Source of the DNA: Stigmatella aurantiaca DW4/3-1
GTDB lineage: Bacteria; Myxococcota; Myxococcia; Myxococcales; Myxococcaceae
Length of the DNA: 64,000 nt
Direction of reading: 5' to 3'
NCBI RefSeq assembly: GCF_000165485.1
Contig: NC_014623.1
Location: 8,388,893 to 8,452,892, forward strand
This document shows, in pieces, positions 44,663 through 53,624 of this stretch (position 1 is the stretch's first letter; each line of letters begins with the position of its first letter). Made by a program: the position numbers and the translations under genes. Below the pieces are notes generated by a model, which was given only the letters and a program-made list of their open reading frames with translations, had not been told where the DNA came from and did no database searches.

Positions 44663-46247
44663 GTAAGCGTTCACTGCCTCAGGCAGCGACCGCGAGCTGA
44701 GAGGGCTCTGCGACGGGGAGGAGGGATGGCACTGGAAGCCCTCGTCGATGCGCGCCAACGGCTGCGGTCAGGTATTCGAGCACGTTGCGCTTCTGCAGCC
44801 GCAGCGTCGTGACCACTGTGAGAATCCGCTCGACGAAGCGGCTGCCTTCTGGCGACTGCGTCCCGAAGCTGGTCTTCCTGTACATGACAGCGTGGCGGAT
44901 GGTGCGCTCACCGAAGTTGTTGGTGGGCTCGAGCCCCTCCACATGGACGAACGTCCACATGGCCGACTCAAGCTTCAGGATTTCCGCCGCCGTGCCGGCG
45001 GTCTTGTCCTCTGCGCACACGACGGCGTCACGGAGGAGCCTGCCGACTCTGCGCTCGACCTTCGGCATCCGCAGTTCAAACTCCTCTCGAGGCATCGTCC
45101 CGTCGCGTACTCGGCGCCACCCCTTGAACATGCGGTCGCGCTCCTTCATGAGCAGCGCGCCGAGGCGGCCGCCTTCCCCACCCCGGTCAATGAAGCTCTG
45201 GAAGTCCCTCGTCAGGTGGCTCCAGCACAACTGGCGCAGGAAGGTGTCGTACCAGTTGTACGCGCTCCATCGGTCCGTGGTGAGAAAACCGGTGAAGTCC
45301 TCGCCCAGCAGGGCCTTGGCCACCTCGCTGCCCCGGCTGGGGGAGATGCGGAAGAGTGCCAGGTGCGCGGTGACGACGACCCACAGCCAGGCCCGCTTGG
45401 CTCGTCCATTCACCTTGCCTTCGAACCAGCCTGTCTCATCCGCATGGGCGCGCTCCGCCTCTCGGATGGCGTCCCCCACCTGCGCCACCGGCACCTCCAA
45501 CGCCTTGGCGACTTCGGCTTCGCGGTTGGAAATGGAGCCCAGGCAGATGCGCACTCCGAGCAGGTCCGAAAGCGCATCCTGCACCTTGCGCTTGGAGAGC
45601 CGGTACTGCCCCGACAGCAGCACGATGATGCCGGTCAGGCGCTCTCCAAAGGTGTGGCCTGCCACCTCGACGGGAAGCTCGCCATAGCTCACCGCGCCGC
45701 ATCTGCCACACTGCTTGCCGTGGCACCGGTACTCTGTCACGTGCGGCTTTATCGGCTCCACCTCCACCGTCTGGTGCCGGAGAGGCTCGACAGCACGGCC
45801 TGCCAACCCCTGCTCGCACTGGTCGCACTGCCGTGGCGCGGCAATGTCGACAGTGCGGTGGACCTGCTCCGCTGGCACCAGCTCTCGCTTGTGGTGCTTG
45901 TGTCCCGGCTGGCCACCAGGGCGGCGACCCGAAGCTGGCTTCGAGGGGCGCTGTGTCCCGGGTGGGTCGGACGATGGGGGCTTGGACGAGTTGGTCGAGT
46001 TCTGGCCCAGTCGCCCTCGCAGCTCAGCCACTTCAGCGCGCAGGGATGCATTCTCCGCGAGCAGTGCCGCCACGAGCTTCTTCAGCTCGGCCACTTCCCC
46101 TTCCAACTCGGCGATGCGGGCATCTGTGGGGTCAACCGGGCTCACCCCACAGGTAGTACACTCCCAAACCTACCCTGTCGATAGGTTCCTCTCCCCTCTG
46201 TCCCCTCCTGCTCACCCCTCATACAGCCCAGTCCGGTGAACGCTTAC
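44663..46247. mobile_element. IS66-family insertion sequence
   Basis: 1,585-bp element with 12-bp perfect terminal repeats GTAAGCGTTCAC (44663-44674) and GTGAACGCTTAC (46236-46247), which match the GTAAGCG start usual for IS66. It contains only the large transposase; tnpA and tnpB accessory genes are absent. The 8-bp flanks (CACTACAG and AGCTAATG) do not match, so no target duplication remains. Confidence 0.87.
44679..46145 (-). CDS. tnpC: IS66 family transposase (TnpC)
   Basis: 488-residue transposase, apparently intact. An N-terminal coiled coil (IAELEGEVAELKKLVAALLAE) is followed by NSTNSSKPPSSDPP, the Arg/Gly-rich GRRPGGQPGHK signature, a zinc-binding region (CDQCEQ, CGRCG), and the DDE core with ADETGWFEG, TTDRWSAY and ERTIRH. 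Start is GTG. It nearly fills the element between the terminal repeats. Confidence 0.95.
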   Translation of the reverse strand: MSPVDPTDARIAELEGEVAELKKLVAALLAENASLRAEVAELRGRLGQNSTNSSKPPSSDPPGTQRPSKPASGRRPGGQPGHKHHKRELVPAEQVHRTVDIAAPRQCDQCEQGLAGRAVEPLRHQTVEVEPIKPHVTEYRCHGKQCGRCGAVSYGELPVEVAGHTFGERLTGIIVLLSGQYRLSKRKVQDALSDLLGVRICLGSISNREAEVAKALEVPVAQVGDAIREAERAHADETGWFEGKVNGRAKRAWLWVVVTAHLALFRISPSRGSEVAKALLGEDFTGFLTTDRWSAYNWYDTFLRQLCWSHLTRDFQSFIDRGGEGGRLGALLMKERDRMFKGWRRVRDGTMPREEFELRMPKVERRVGRLLRDAVVCAEDKTAGTAAEILKLESAMWTFVHVEGLEPTNNFGERTIRHAVMYRKTSFGTQSPEGSRFVERILTVVTTLRLQKRNVLEYLTAAVGAHRRGLPVPSLLPVAEPSQLAVAA

Positions 46248-46284
46248 AGCTAATGCACTGTTACCCATCCGATCAACCCCTGAC

Positions 46285-48474
46285 TCAGCCTGTGGAGGGC
46301 ACGGGGGTGGCTGGAACACGCAGTGGCTCGGCTGGTATCTCCGGCGCCGCCACGTGCCGCATCAGCGACTCGATGGGCTTGGAATCCGCCACCCGCCGCG
46401 CCAACTCCAGCAACACCATCTGGCTGCGCACGGGGGAGCCCGTCCGCTCCACTGGCACATACGTCCCATCCCGCTGGAGCCGCCGGGCCTTCGCGTTGTC
46501 CCTCAACGCCACCCCCAGCACTTCGTCCAGGAGCCGTTGCCGCAAGAGGGGCTCCTCTACCGGGAACATCGTCTCGATGCGGCGCACGAAGTTGCGTGGC
46601 ATCCAGTCCGCGCTCGAGGCCCATACCTCCGCCTGAGCACCTTCCCCAAACGCGAACACCCGGCTGTGCTCCAGGAACCGGTCCACCACGCTGGTCACCT
46701 GGATGTTCTCGCTCACCCCCGGCACCCCCGGCCTCAGGCAGCAGATGCCTCGCACCAGCAAGTCGATCCGCACCCCCGCCTGGCTTGCCGCGTACAGCGC
46801 GCGGATGACGCTCGGGTCCACCAGCGAGTTCATCTTCGCCACGATGCGCGCGGGCTCTCCCTTGCGCGCCTTGTCCGCCTCACGCTGAATCAGTCCCAAT
46901 ACCTTCTCATGCAAGCCCATCGGCGCCACCGCCAACCGCTTCCATTGGGGCGCCGTGGAATAACCCGTGAGCATGTTGAAGAGCGCCGTCACGTCCTCGG
47001 CGATCTCCTGCCGAGCCGTGAAGAGCGACAGGTCCGTGTACAGCCTCGCCGTGGTCGGGTTGTAGTTGCCCGTGCCCAGGTGCACGTACCGGCGGATGCC
47101 ATTGCCCTCGCGCCGCACCACCAGCGCCACCTTGCAGTGTGTCTTCAGGCCAATCAGCCCGTAGACGACGTGCACCCCGCTCTCCTCCATCCGCCGCGCC
47201 CAGGCGATGTTGTTCGCCTCGTCCAGCCGGGCTTTGATTTCCACCAGCACCGCCACCTGCTTGCCGTTCTCCACCGCCCGCGTCAGCGCCCGGGCAATCG
47301 GGCTGTCCCCGCTGGTCCGGTACAGCGTCTGCTTGATGGCCAGCACGTTCGGGTCTTCCGCCGCCTCCTCCAGGAAGCGCACCACCGGATCAAACGACTC
47401 GTAGGGGTGGTGCAGGAGGATGTCCCGCTTGGCGATGAGGCTCAGCACCGGCTCCTCGTCCCTCAACACGGGCGGCGTGGCCGGGACAAAGGGCTCCACC
47501 CGCAGCTCCGGCCGGGGGTCCAGGTCCGTCAGCGCCATCAGGTCCGAAGGCTGCATCGGGCCGTTCAACCGGTACACGTCCTGGGTGCCCAGCTTCAGCG
47601 CCCCCGTCAGGGCCGTCTCCAGCTCCATGCTGGCCGCCGCCTCCAGCTCCAGCCGCACCGCCGCGCCGCGATCCCGGCGGCGCAACTCCTCCTGCAACGT
47701 GGAGAGCAGATCCGCGCTCTCCTCTTCATCCACGTTGAGGTCCCAGTTCCGGGTGACCCGGAAGGCCGCCGACTGCTCCACCGCGTACCCCGGAAAGAGT
47801 TCACCCGCGCACAGCGCGATGAGCTCCTCCAAGGGCAGCACCGCCAGCACCGTGCCCGAAGACGCCGGCACCGGCGCGAGCCGGCTCAACACACTGGGCA
47901 CCTGCACCACCGCCAGCGACTTCTCCCGCGCGTTGCGCCGGCGCCGGGGGCCCTCGCGCCGCAGCAGGATCGCCACGTTGAGCGACTTGTTGCGCAGGTG
48001 GGGAAACGGGTGCCCCGGATCCACCGCCAGCGGCGTGAGCGCGGGGAACACCGAGGAGGTGAAGAAGGTCTTCGCCGCCGCCTTTTGTTCCGCCGTCAGC
48101 TTGTCCCGCGTCAGCACCGCCACCCCGTGCGAGGCCAGCTTCGGCAGCAGCTCTTCCCGCCAGAGCCGGTACATCTCCTCGGAGGCCGAGTGCACCCGCT
48201 CGCCGATGGCCACCAGCTGGTCGGCCGGCAGCATGCCGTCCGCCGCCGTCTCGGCCACACCGCTGGCCAGCTGCTGCTTGAGCCCCGCCACGCGGACCAT
48301 GAAGAACTCGTCCAGGTTCGACGAGGTGATGGCGAAGAACTTGAGCCGCTCGTAGATGGGAAGGCTCGCCTCCCGCACATCGGCGAGAACGCGCTCGTTG
48401 AACGCGAGCCAGGACAACTCACGGTTGATGAAGAGCTGGGGGTCGTTGAGGTCCACGGTCACAGCCTCTTGCAT
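46285..48474 (-). CDS. ppk: Polyphosphate kinase 1
   Basis: 729-residue Ppk1, which reversibly makes inorganic polyphosphate from ATP. Family segments are FINRELSWLAFNERVL at the start, ITSSNLDEFFMVRVAG, LLHHPYESFDPVVRF, IKQTLYRTSGDSPI, and the catalytic His region YGLIGLKTHCKVALVVRR followed by YVHLGTGNYNP. Full length. Divergent from the exopolyphosphatase gene, so synthesis and breakdown genes share a 116-bp intergenic region. The IS66 element ends 37 bp past its stop. Confidence 0.96.
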   Translation of the reverse strand: MQEAVTVDLNDPQLFINRELSWLAFNERVLADVREASLPIYERLKFFAITSSNLDEFFMVRVAGLKQQLASGVAETAADGMLPADQLVAIGERVHSASEEMYRLWREELLPKLASHGVAVLTRDKLTAEQKAAAKTFFTSSVFPALTPLAVDPGHPFPHLRNKSLNVAILLRREGPRRRRNAREKSLAVVQVPSVLSRLAPVPASSGTVLAVLPLEELIALCAGELFPGYAVEQSAAFRVTRNWDLNVDEEESADLLSTLQEELRRRDRGAAVRLELEAAASMELETALTGALKLGTQDVYRLNGPMQPSDLMALTDLDPRPELRVEPFVPATPPVLRDEEPVLSLIAKRDILLHHPYESFDPVVRFLEEAAEDPNVLAIKQTLYRTSGDSPIARALTRAVENGKQVAVLVEIKARLDEANNIAWARRMEESGVHVVYGLIGLKTHCKVALVVRREGNGIRRYVHLGTGNYNPTTARLYTDLSLFTARQEIAEDVTALFNMLTGYSTAPQWKRLAVAPMGLHEKVLGLIQREADKARKGEPARIVAKMNSLVDPSVIRALYAASQAGVRIDLLVRGICCLRPGVPGVSENIQVTSVVDRFLEHSRVFAFGEGAQAEVWASSADWMPRNFVRRIETMFPVEEPLLRQRLLDEVLGVALRDNAKARRLQRDGTYVPVERTGSPVRSQMVLLELARRVADSKPIESLMRHVAAPEIPAEPLRVPATPVPSTG

Positions 48475-48590
48475 GGAACGTTCCCCTGCGTCACGTCACG
48501 GGCATGTCACGTCGCCCCCCCCCAGGCAAGCGGCTGGCATGATTCCGTACATGGAGACGTTGAGGCGATACACTTGCCCCCGTCCTTTTT

Positions 48591-50093
48591 ATGGCCCCTT
48601 CAACGCTTCCCCCCGTCCTCGCCGCCATCGATGTAGGCACCAATGCCGTGCGCCTGGAGCTCGCCCGCCCGGACGCGGATGGCGCCCTGGAGACCCTCCA
48701 TCAGGAGCGGGACCCCATCCGCCCCGGCGAGGGCGTCTTCGCCACGGGGGCCATGCCCGAGGAGACGGCGGAGCGCTTGCTGTCCACGCTGCGCCGTTAT
48801 GCCGCACTGTGTAAACGACACAAGGCCCTGGTCCGGGCGGTGGCCACCAGCGCCCTGCGTGAGTCGCGCAACCGCGACGACATCGTCCGGCGCGTGCGCG
48901 AGGAGACGGGGCTGGACCTGGAGGTGGTGAGCGGCAAGGAGGAGGCGCGCCTCATCTGCCTGGGCGTGCTCCACCGCAAGCCCCCCGGCACCCGCTCGTT
49001 GCTGATTGACATCGGGGGAGGGTCCACCGAGGTGGCCGTCACGACCGGCGAGCGGCCGGACCACCTCTGGAGCCTGGCCCTGGGGGCGGTGCGGCTCACC
49101 GAGGTGTTCGACGCCTCCCAGGAGGTCTCCTCCAAGCACCTGCGGCTGATGCGCAGCTTCGTGGCCGAGACGGTGCGCAAGACCCTGCCCGAGAAGGTCG
49201 CGGGAGCCCCCAAAGGGGCCCTGGGCTCCTCGGGCACCATCAACGCCGTGGTGTCCTTCGCCTGCGGGGAGAGCGGCAGCCTCGCCACCGCGCGGCAGAT
49301 CAGCCAGGCGGTGGACGCGCTGGCGGCCATGCCCCCCGAGCGGCGGCGCAAGCGCTTCGATCCGCGCCGGGCGGACATCATCGTCTCGGGGGCCCTCATC
49401 CTCGAAGGGACGATGAAGCACCTGGGCGTGGAGACCGTGTCCGCCGTGAACCGGGGGCTGCGCGACGGGCTGCTGGTGGATCTGCTCTACCGGCAGGACG
49501 CCTCGCACAAGGACCACAGCCTGACGGCCGCGGCGCTGGAGATCGGCAAGCGCTTCTTCTTCGATGAGAAGCACTCCCGGCAGGTGTCCCGGCTGGCCGT
49601 CACCCTCTTCGATGGGCTGGCGGCGCTGCACCAGTTGCCGCTGTCCACCCGGCCCTACCTCGAGGTGGCCGCGCTGCTGCACGACATCGGCAACGCGGTG
49701 AGCTACGAGCGCCACCACAAGCACACCTATTACCTCATCCACAACGCGGACATCCCCGGCCTGTCCGAGCGTGAGCGCGAGCTGGTGGCGCTGGTGGCCC
49801 GCTACCACCGCCGCAGCCCTCCGAAGGTGTCCCACCCCGGCATGGCGGGGCTGCCCACCTCCGAGGCGCGGATCGTGCGCAAGCTGTCCACCCTGCTGCG
49901 GGTGGCGGACTCGCTGGATTGCAGCCACCAGCAGCTCATCAAGTCCCTCAAGGCCACCACCAGCCGGGACGGCGTCACCCTGCACCTGAACGCCCGGCAG
50001 CCGTTGGACCTGGAGCTGTGGGACGCGGACCGGGAAGTGGTCTACTTCCGCTCGGTCTTCGGCAAGCGGCTCACCTTTCATGTCAGCAAGTAG
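48591..50093 (+). CDS. ppx: Exopolyphosphatase/GppA-type phosphatase
   Basis: 500-residue Ppx/GppA enzyme that removes phosphate from polyphosphate or hydrolyses pppGpp. ASKHA-type phosphate loops are seen in AAIDVGTNAVRLEL and LLIDIGGGSTEVAV; the C-terminal third is an HD-like domain (EVAALLHDIGNAVSYERHHKHT). The length and HD domain fit the long Ppx form. Divergent from ppk. Confidence 0.94.
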   Translation: MAPSTLPPVLAAIDVGTNAVRLELARPDADGALETLHQERDPIRPGEGVFATGAMPEETAERLLSTLRRYAALCKRHKALVRAVATSALRESRNRDDIVRRVREETGLDLEVVSGKEEARLICLGVLHRKPPGTRSLLIDIGGGSTEVAVTTGERPDHLWSLALGAVRLTEVFDASQEVSSKHLRLMRSFVAETVRKTLPEKVAGAPKGALGSSGTINAVVSFACGESGSLATARQISQAVDALAAMPPERRRKRFDPRRADIIVSGALILEGTMKHLGVETVSAVNRGLRDGLLVDLLYRQDASHKDHSLTAAALEIGKRFFFDEKHSRQVSRLAVTLFDGLAALHQLPLSTRPYLEVAALLHDIGNAVSYERHHKHTYYLIHNADIPGLSERERELVALVARYHRRSPPKVSHPGMAGLPTSEARIVRKLSTLLRVADSLDCSHQQLIKSLKATTSRDGVTLHLNARQPLDLELWDADREVVYFRSVFGKRLTFHVSK

Positions 50094-50098
50094 GCCCG

Positions 50099-50126
50099 CT
50101 CCCTCCCCTGCCCTTCAGGGAGGGAG
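50099..50126 (+). terminator. Hairpin terminator after ppx
   Basis: CTCCCTCCC (50099-50107), 10-bp loop, GGGAGGGAG (50118-50126), a perfect 9-bp stem just after the stop; no T tract. Confidence 0.5.
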
Positions 50127-50243
50127 GTGACGCGGCGTGGCTCCCCCCCCAGGGGATGGCCACCCTGCATGGCGAACGGAGCCCTCCTCCCAGGAGGGTG
50201 TCCGGGTTCATTTCGGCGCCTGCGGGCAGAAGGAGCTGTCGCG

Positions 50244-51464
50244 ATGAAAGCCGTCGTTTTTCACGGGATTGGGGACATCCGGCTCGATGACGTGGAGGAG
50301 CCGAGGCTCGAAAAGCCCACGGATGCCATCGTCCGGGTCAGCGCCAGCGCCATCTGCGGCACGGACCTGCACATGATCCGCGGCACCATGCCTGGCATGA
50401 AGCCGGGCACCATCCTCGGCCACGAGGGCGTGGGCTACATCGAGGAGTTGGGCGAGGACGTGCGCAACTTCAACGTGGGAGACCGCGTCGTCATCCCCTC
50501 CACCATCGCTTGTGGAAGCTGTGTGTACTGCCGCTCCGGCTATTACGCCCAGTGCAACGAGGCCAACCCCCATGGACCCCTGGCGGGCACGGCCTTCTTT
50601 GGAGGACCAATGATGACGGGGCCCTTCCACGGCATGCAGGCCGAGAAGGTTCGCGTGCCATTCGCCCACGTGGGGCTGGTGCGCGTGCCGGATGGGGTCT
50701 CGGACGAGCAGGCCATCCTCATCTCGGACATCTTCCCCACCGGGTACATGGGGGCGGAGATGGCGGAGATCAAACCCGGCGACACGGTGGCGGTGTTCGG
50801 GTGTGGCCCCGTGGGCCAGTTCGCCATCGTGAGCGCCAAGCTGCTGGGGGCCGGCCGGGTCTTCGCCATCGACTGCCATGAAGACCGGCTGGAGATGGCG
50901 CGATCGCAGGGGGCCGAGATCATCAACTTCGACGCGGAGGACCCGGTGGAGACGCTGCGCCGGCTCACCGGGGGCATCGGCGTGGACCGGGCCATCGACG
51001 CGGTGGGGGTGGACTCCGTGCACGCGCACCATGGGCCCGCCGCCAAGGCCGCCAAGGCCGAGCATGCGGAGTTCAAGCGTGAGGTGAAGGAGGTGGCCCC
51101 CAAGACGAACCCGGACGGGGACAACTGGGTGCCCGGGGATGCGCCCGCCCAGGCGCTGCTGTGGGCGGTGCAGGCGCTGGCCAAGGCAGGCACCCTGTCC
51201 ATCATCGGTGTCTATCCTCAGACGGCCCGCACGTTCCCCATCGGCGAGGCGATGAACAAGAACCTCACGCTGAAGATGGGCAACTGCAACCACCGCAAGT
51301 ACATCCCCAAGCTGCTGGAGCTGGTGCGCACCGGCGAGGTGGACCCCACGGCCATCCTCTCCCACGTGGAGCCGATGACGAGCGCCATCGACGCCTACCG
51401 GCAGTTCGACCTGCGCAAGCCCGGCTGGCTCAAGGTGGAGCTTGAGCCCACGATGCTCACCTGA
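50244..51464 (+). CDS. Zinc-dependent alcohol dehydrogenase
   Basis: 406-residue medium-chain dehydrogenase. Catalytic zinc ligands are in ICGTDLHM and GHEGVG. The structural zinc loop appears as CGSCVYCRSGYYAQC, giving four cysteines. The Rossmann loop is VFGCGPVGQFAI with an acidic residue (AIDCHEDRL) favouring NAD. An insert of about 30 residues (HAHHGPAAKAAKAEHAEF) is typical of the formaldehyde-dismutase/glutathione-independent branch. Start at MKAVVFHG behind GAAGGAG. Confidence 0.92.
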   Translation: MKAVVFHGIGDIRLDDVEEPRLEKPTDAIVRVSASAICGTDLHMIRGTMPGMKPGTILGHEGVGYIEELGEDVRNFNVGDRVVIPSTIACGSCVYCRSGYYAQCNEANPHGPLAGTAFFGGPMMTGPFHGMQAEKVRVPFAHVGLVRVPDGVSDEQAILISDIFPTGYMGAEMAEIKPGDTVAVFGCGPVGQFAIVSAKLLGAGRVFAIDCHEDRLEMARSQGAEIINFDAEDPVETLRRLTGGIGVDRAIDAVGVDSVHAHHGPAAKAAKAEHAEFKREVKEVAPKTNPDGDNWVPGDAPAQALLWAVQALAKAGTLSIIGVYPQTARTFPIGEAMNKNLTLKMGNCNHRKYIPKLLELVRTGEVDPTAILSHVEPMTSAIDAYRQFDLRKPGWLKVELEPTMLT

Positions 51465-51498
51465 GTCACGGCCCTCTCGCGCCGGGCTGCCGGGAGGC

Positions 51499-52347
51499 TC
51501 ATGGCAGCCCGGTGCCCGTGACGGCGCGGAGCAGCGTCATCGGGCCCACCGCGCGCACCCGCTCGCGCAACTCCCGGTTCTTCACCAGCAGCGAGCCGGC
51601 GAAGGCCAGACAGTTCAGGGAGATGGACTCGAAGGACTCCTGGGTACGGGGCACCACCATCGTCCAGTCCCGCGTCGCCAGGAAGTTGTAGGGCGTGCCG
51701 GGCTGCTCGCGGCCCACCTCTCGCAACAGCTCCAGGTAGAGGGCATGTGCCTGCGCGGGTTCCCGGAGGGGCGGTCCCAGGGCGTGCCGGAACGGCAGCC
51801 GGCCCCGGGCCACCGCCTCGTCCATGGGCGTACGGCTCCCGCCCGGGGCCAGCGGCACGGGGACGAGCTGAAGGTGCTTGTGTGGCTGGCTCGCGCCCGC
51901 CAGCCGCCCCCCGTTGTAGAAGCCAAGCGCGTCGAACTCCGCCATGCAGTGGAGCAGCGCCTCGAAGTCCGCGGGGGTGAGCAGGGAGTCCTGGTCCTCG
52001 TAGTCCCGGGTGATGAGCAGGGCGTGGTGCTCGTAGACATTGAACTTGTTCAGCAGGCACGCGTGCGCGGGGGCGACCGGCCCCACGAAGAGGTCCTCCT
52101 CATAGGGGGGCAGAAAGGGATTCTTCGGGGGGGCCCCTTCGGGAGCGGACTGCGTGGCCCGCGCCTTGCGCTCCAGGTTGGAGACCACCCGGACGAGAAA
52201 CGGGACGCCCTCGTCCTCGATGACCTCCATCTCCGTGCGGATGGGCACCAACGCCCCACTGGCGAGCGCCCGCGAGGCACGCTCGACGAGGGCATTCCAC
52301 AGCGTTCCCTTCGCGAAGGAGGAAGGGCGCTCCATGAGCGGTTCCAT
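51499..52347 (-). CDS. Ap4A phosphorylase-like HIT-superfamily protein
   Basis: 282-residue protein of the Apa1/Apa2 (ATP adenylyltransferase) type. The HIT-like active site is GASQPHKHLQLVP, with HxHxQ. Other matching segments are NPFLPPYEEDLFVG, NKFNVYEHHALLITRDYEDQ and PYNFLATRDWTMVVPR. Such enzymes split diadenosine tetraphosphate to ATP and ADP. The start codon directly follows the stop of the upstream oxygenase gene, so they are co-translated. Confidence 0.88.
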   Translation of the reverse strand: MEPLMERPSSFAKGTLWNALVERASRALASGALVPIRTEMEVIEDEGVPFLVRVVSNLERKARATQSAPEGAPPKNPFLPPYEEDLFVGPVAPAHACLLNKFNVYEHHALLITRDYEDQDSLLTPADFEALLHCMAEFDALGFYNGGRLAGASQPHKHLQLVPVPLAPGGSRTPMDEAVARGRLPFRHALGPPLREPAQAHALYLELLREVGREQPGTPYNFLATRDWTMVVPRTQESFESISLNCLAFAGSLLVKNRELRERVRAVGPMTLLRAVTGTGLP

Positions 52348-52947
52348 CTAAGCCACGTCCCGTCCGTAGTACCACGCGGTCAGCGCGAGCCTGGGCGCAT
52401 GCGTGGGAAGCACTTCGTGTTCCAGCCGCTCGCTCAGGAAGACGACCAGCGTGTCCAGGGCCGGCGCCACCTCCAGGGTGCCCGCTCCCGGGTACAGCCG
52501 GAGCTGCCCCCCGTGTGCGGGCCGCCAGTCTGGATTGGCGTAGTAGATGGCCGTCAGCCGCCGGTTGGACTGGCCCGGGAAGGCATCCCGGTGGCGGACA
52601 TACCGCGTCCCCCCGCCTGGATAGTGGGCGAGCTGAACATCGAAGCGGCCCAGCCCCAGGTACGCGCCCGCCGAGAGGGCCTCGCCCAGGGCCGCGAAGG
52701 CCTCCCAGAGGCGGCCCAGGGCCGAGCCCGGCGAGGGGGAGAGCCACTCGATGAAATCTCCCCGCACCGCCGTGTCCTCGGCGCGGTCCGCCCCTCGGCG
52801 GATGCCCGCGGGCCGCAGCGCCCCCGTGGCGGCGCGCGCCTGGGCTTCCGCGTGGATGGCCCTCGCCTGCTGCTCACCCAAGGAGGCAGTGCGTATGAAG
52901 AAGCCCTGGGTGCCCAGCGCCTCGATGTCTTCATCCCGGAGGTCCAT
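52348..52947 (-). CDS. 2OG-Fe(II) oxygenase (prolyl 4-hydroxylase-like)
   Basis: 199-residue 2-oxoglutarate/Fe(II) dioxygenase. The iron triad is seen in VRHRDAFP (His..Asp) and LEHEVLP (His), and the 2OG-binding Arg in APRLALTAWYY. The layout is that of the P4Hc/PHD2-like family, which can modify prolines or serve as oxygen sensors. Its stop (52348-52350) abuts the ATG of the Ap4A phosphorylase gene. The substrate is unknown. Confidence 0.9.
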   Translation of the reverse strand: MDLRDEDIEALGTQGFFIRTASLGEQQARAIHAEAQARAATGALRPAGIRRGADRAEDTAVRGDFIEWLSPSPGSALGRLWEAFAALGEALSAGAYLGLGRFDVQLAHYPGGGTRYVRHRDAFPGQSNRRLTAIYYANPDWRPAHGGQLRLYPGAGTLEVAPALDTLVVFLSERLEHEVLPTHAPRLALTAWYYGRDVA

Positions 52948-53009
52948 CGGTTCCAGCCCGCAGGGTGCCCCAGACGCCGCGTGCTGTCAGCCAGGATAGA
53001 CTGGGGGCC

Positions 53010-53624
53010 ATGGCGAACGTCTCGCGGGTGCTCTCCGTTGTCATCGCAGGGGTCCTCGGTGCTCTCGGCGCCTTCTTCGTCATGCGCTCCCAGCCCCGGG
53101 CCTTGCCCGATACCCCCGCCCTCGTGCTGCAAATGCGCGAGGTGACACGGCTCGAGACGCTCGACGTCTCCCTTTACAAGAAGGTGGTTTTCAGCCCAGA
53201 GCCCAAGGCCTCGGATGCGCTCTGGAAGGACGTGGTCCATTGGGCCGCCTACTCGCTGCGCGCCCCCCGGGGCCGCGCCATCGTCTTCGCGGACGTGCAT
53301 CTGGGCTACGAGTTCCAGCGCATCGACGCGTCGTCGCTTCAGGTGCGCGGCTCCCAGGTGGAGGTGGTGCTCCCACCCGTGACGGTGCAGGTGGAGCTGC
53401 GCCCCGGGGAGACCGAGATCATCGACTCCAACCTCAACAGCACCGAGACCACGCAGTTGCTCGAGCTGGCCCGGACCGCCTTCGAGCGCGAGGCGCGCGG
53501 AGACGCCCGGCTGAAGGAGCGCGCCCGGCAGTCCGCGGAGCGCTCCTTGAAGGCCCTGTTCCTGTCGCTCGGCTTCACCGAGGTCCGCTTCGTGGAGAAG
53601 CTGACCCGCGCTACCGCGGGCTAG
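53010..53624 (+). CDS. DUF4230-like membrane-anchored protein
   Basis: 204-residue protein with an N-terminal transmembrane anchor (VLSVVIAGVLGALGAFFVM) and a domain with LQMREVTRLETLDVSLYKKVVF and VEVVLPPVTVQVELRPGETEI, which match my memory of DUF4230. The role of the family is unknown. The start at MANVSR has a modest ribosome binding site. Its 3' end overlaps the convergent TPR gene by 14 bp. Confidence 0.75.
   Translation: MANVSRVLSVVIAGVLGALGAFFVMRSQPRALPDTPALVLQMREVTRLETLDVSLYKKVVFSPEPKASDALWKDVVHWAAYSLRAPRGRAIVFADVHLGYEFQRIDASSLQVRGSQVEVVLPPVTVQVELRPGETEIIDSNLNSTETTQLLELARTAFEREARGDARLKERARQSAERSLKALFLSLGFTEVRFVEKLTRATAG

Noticed and set aside
44655-46255. 8-bp target duplication of the IS66 element
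   Set aside because: CACTACAG and AGCTAATG do not match.
48475-48590. Pho-box type operator between ppk and ppx
   Set aside because: No repeated 7-mer with the expected 11-bp period could be seen in this gap.
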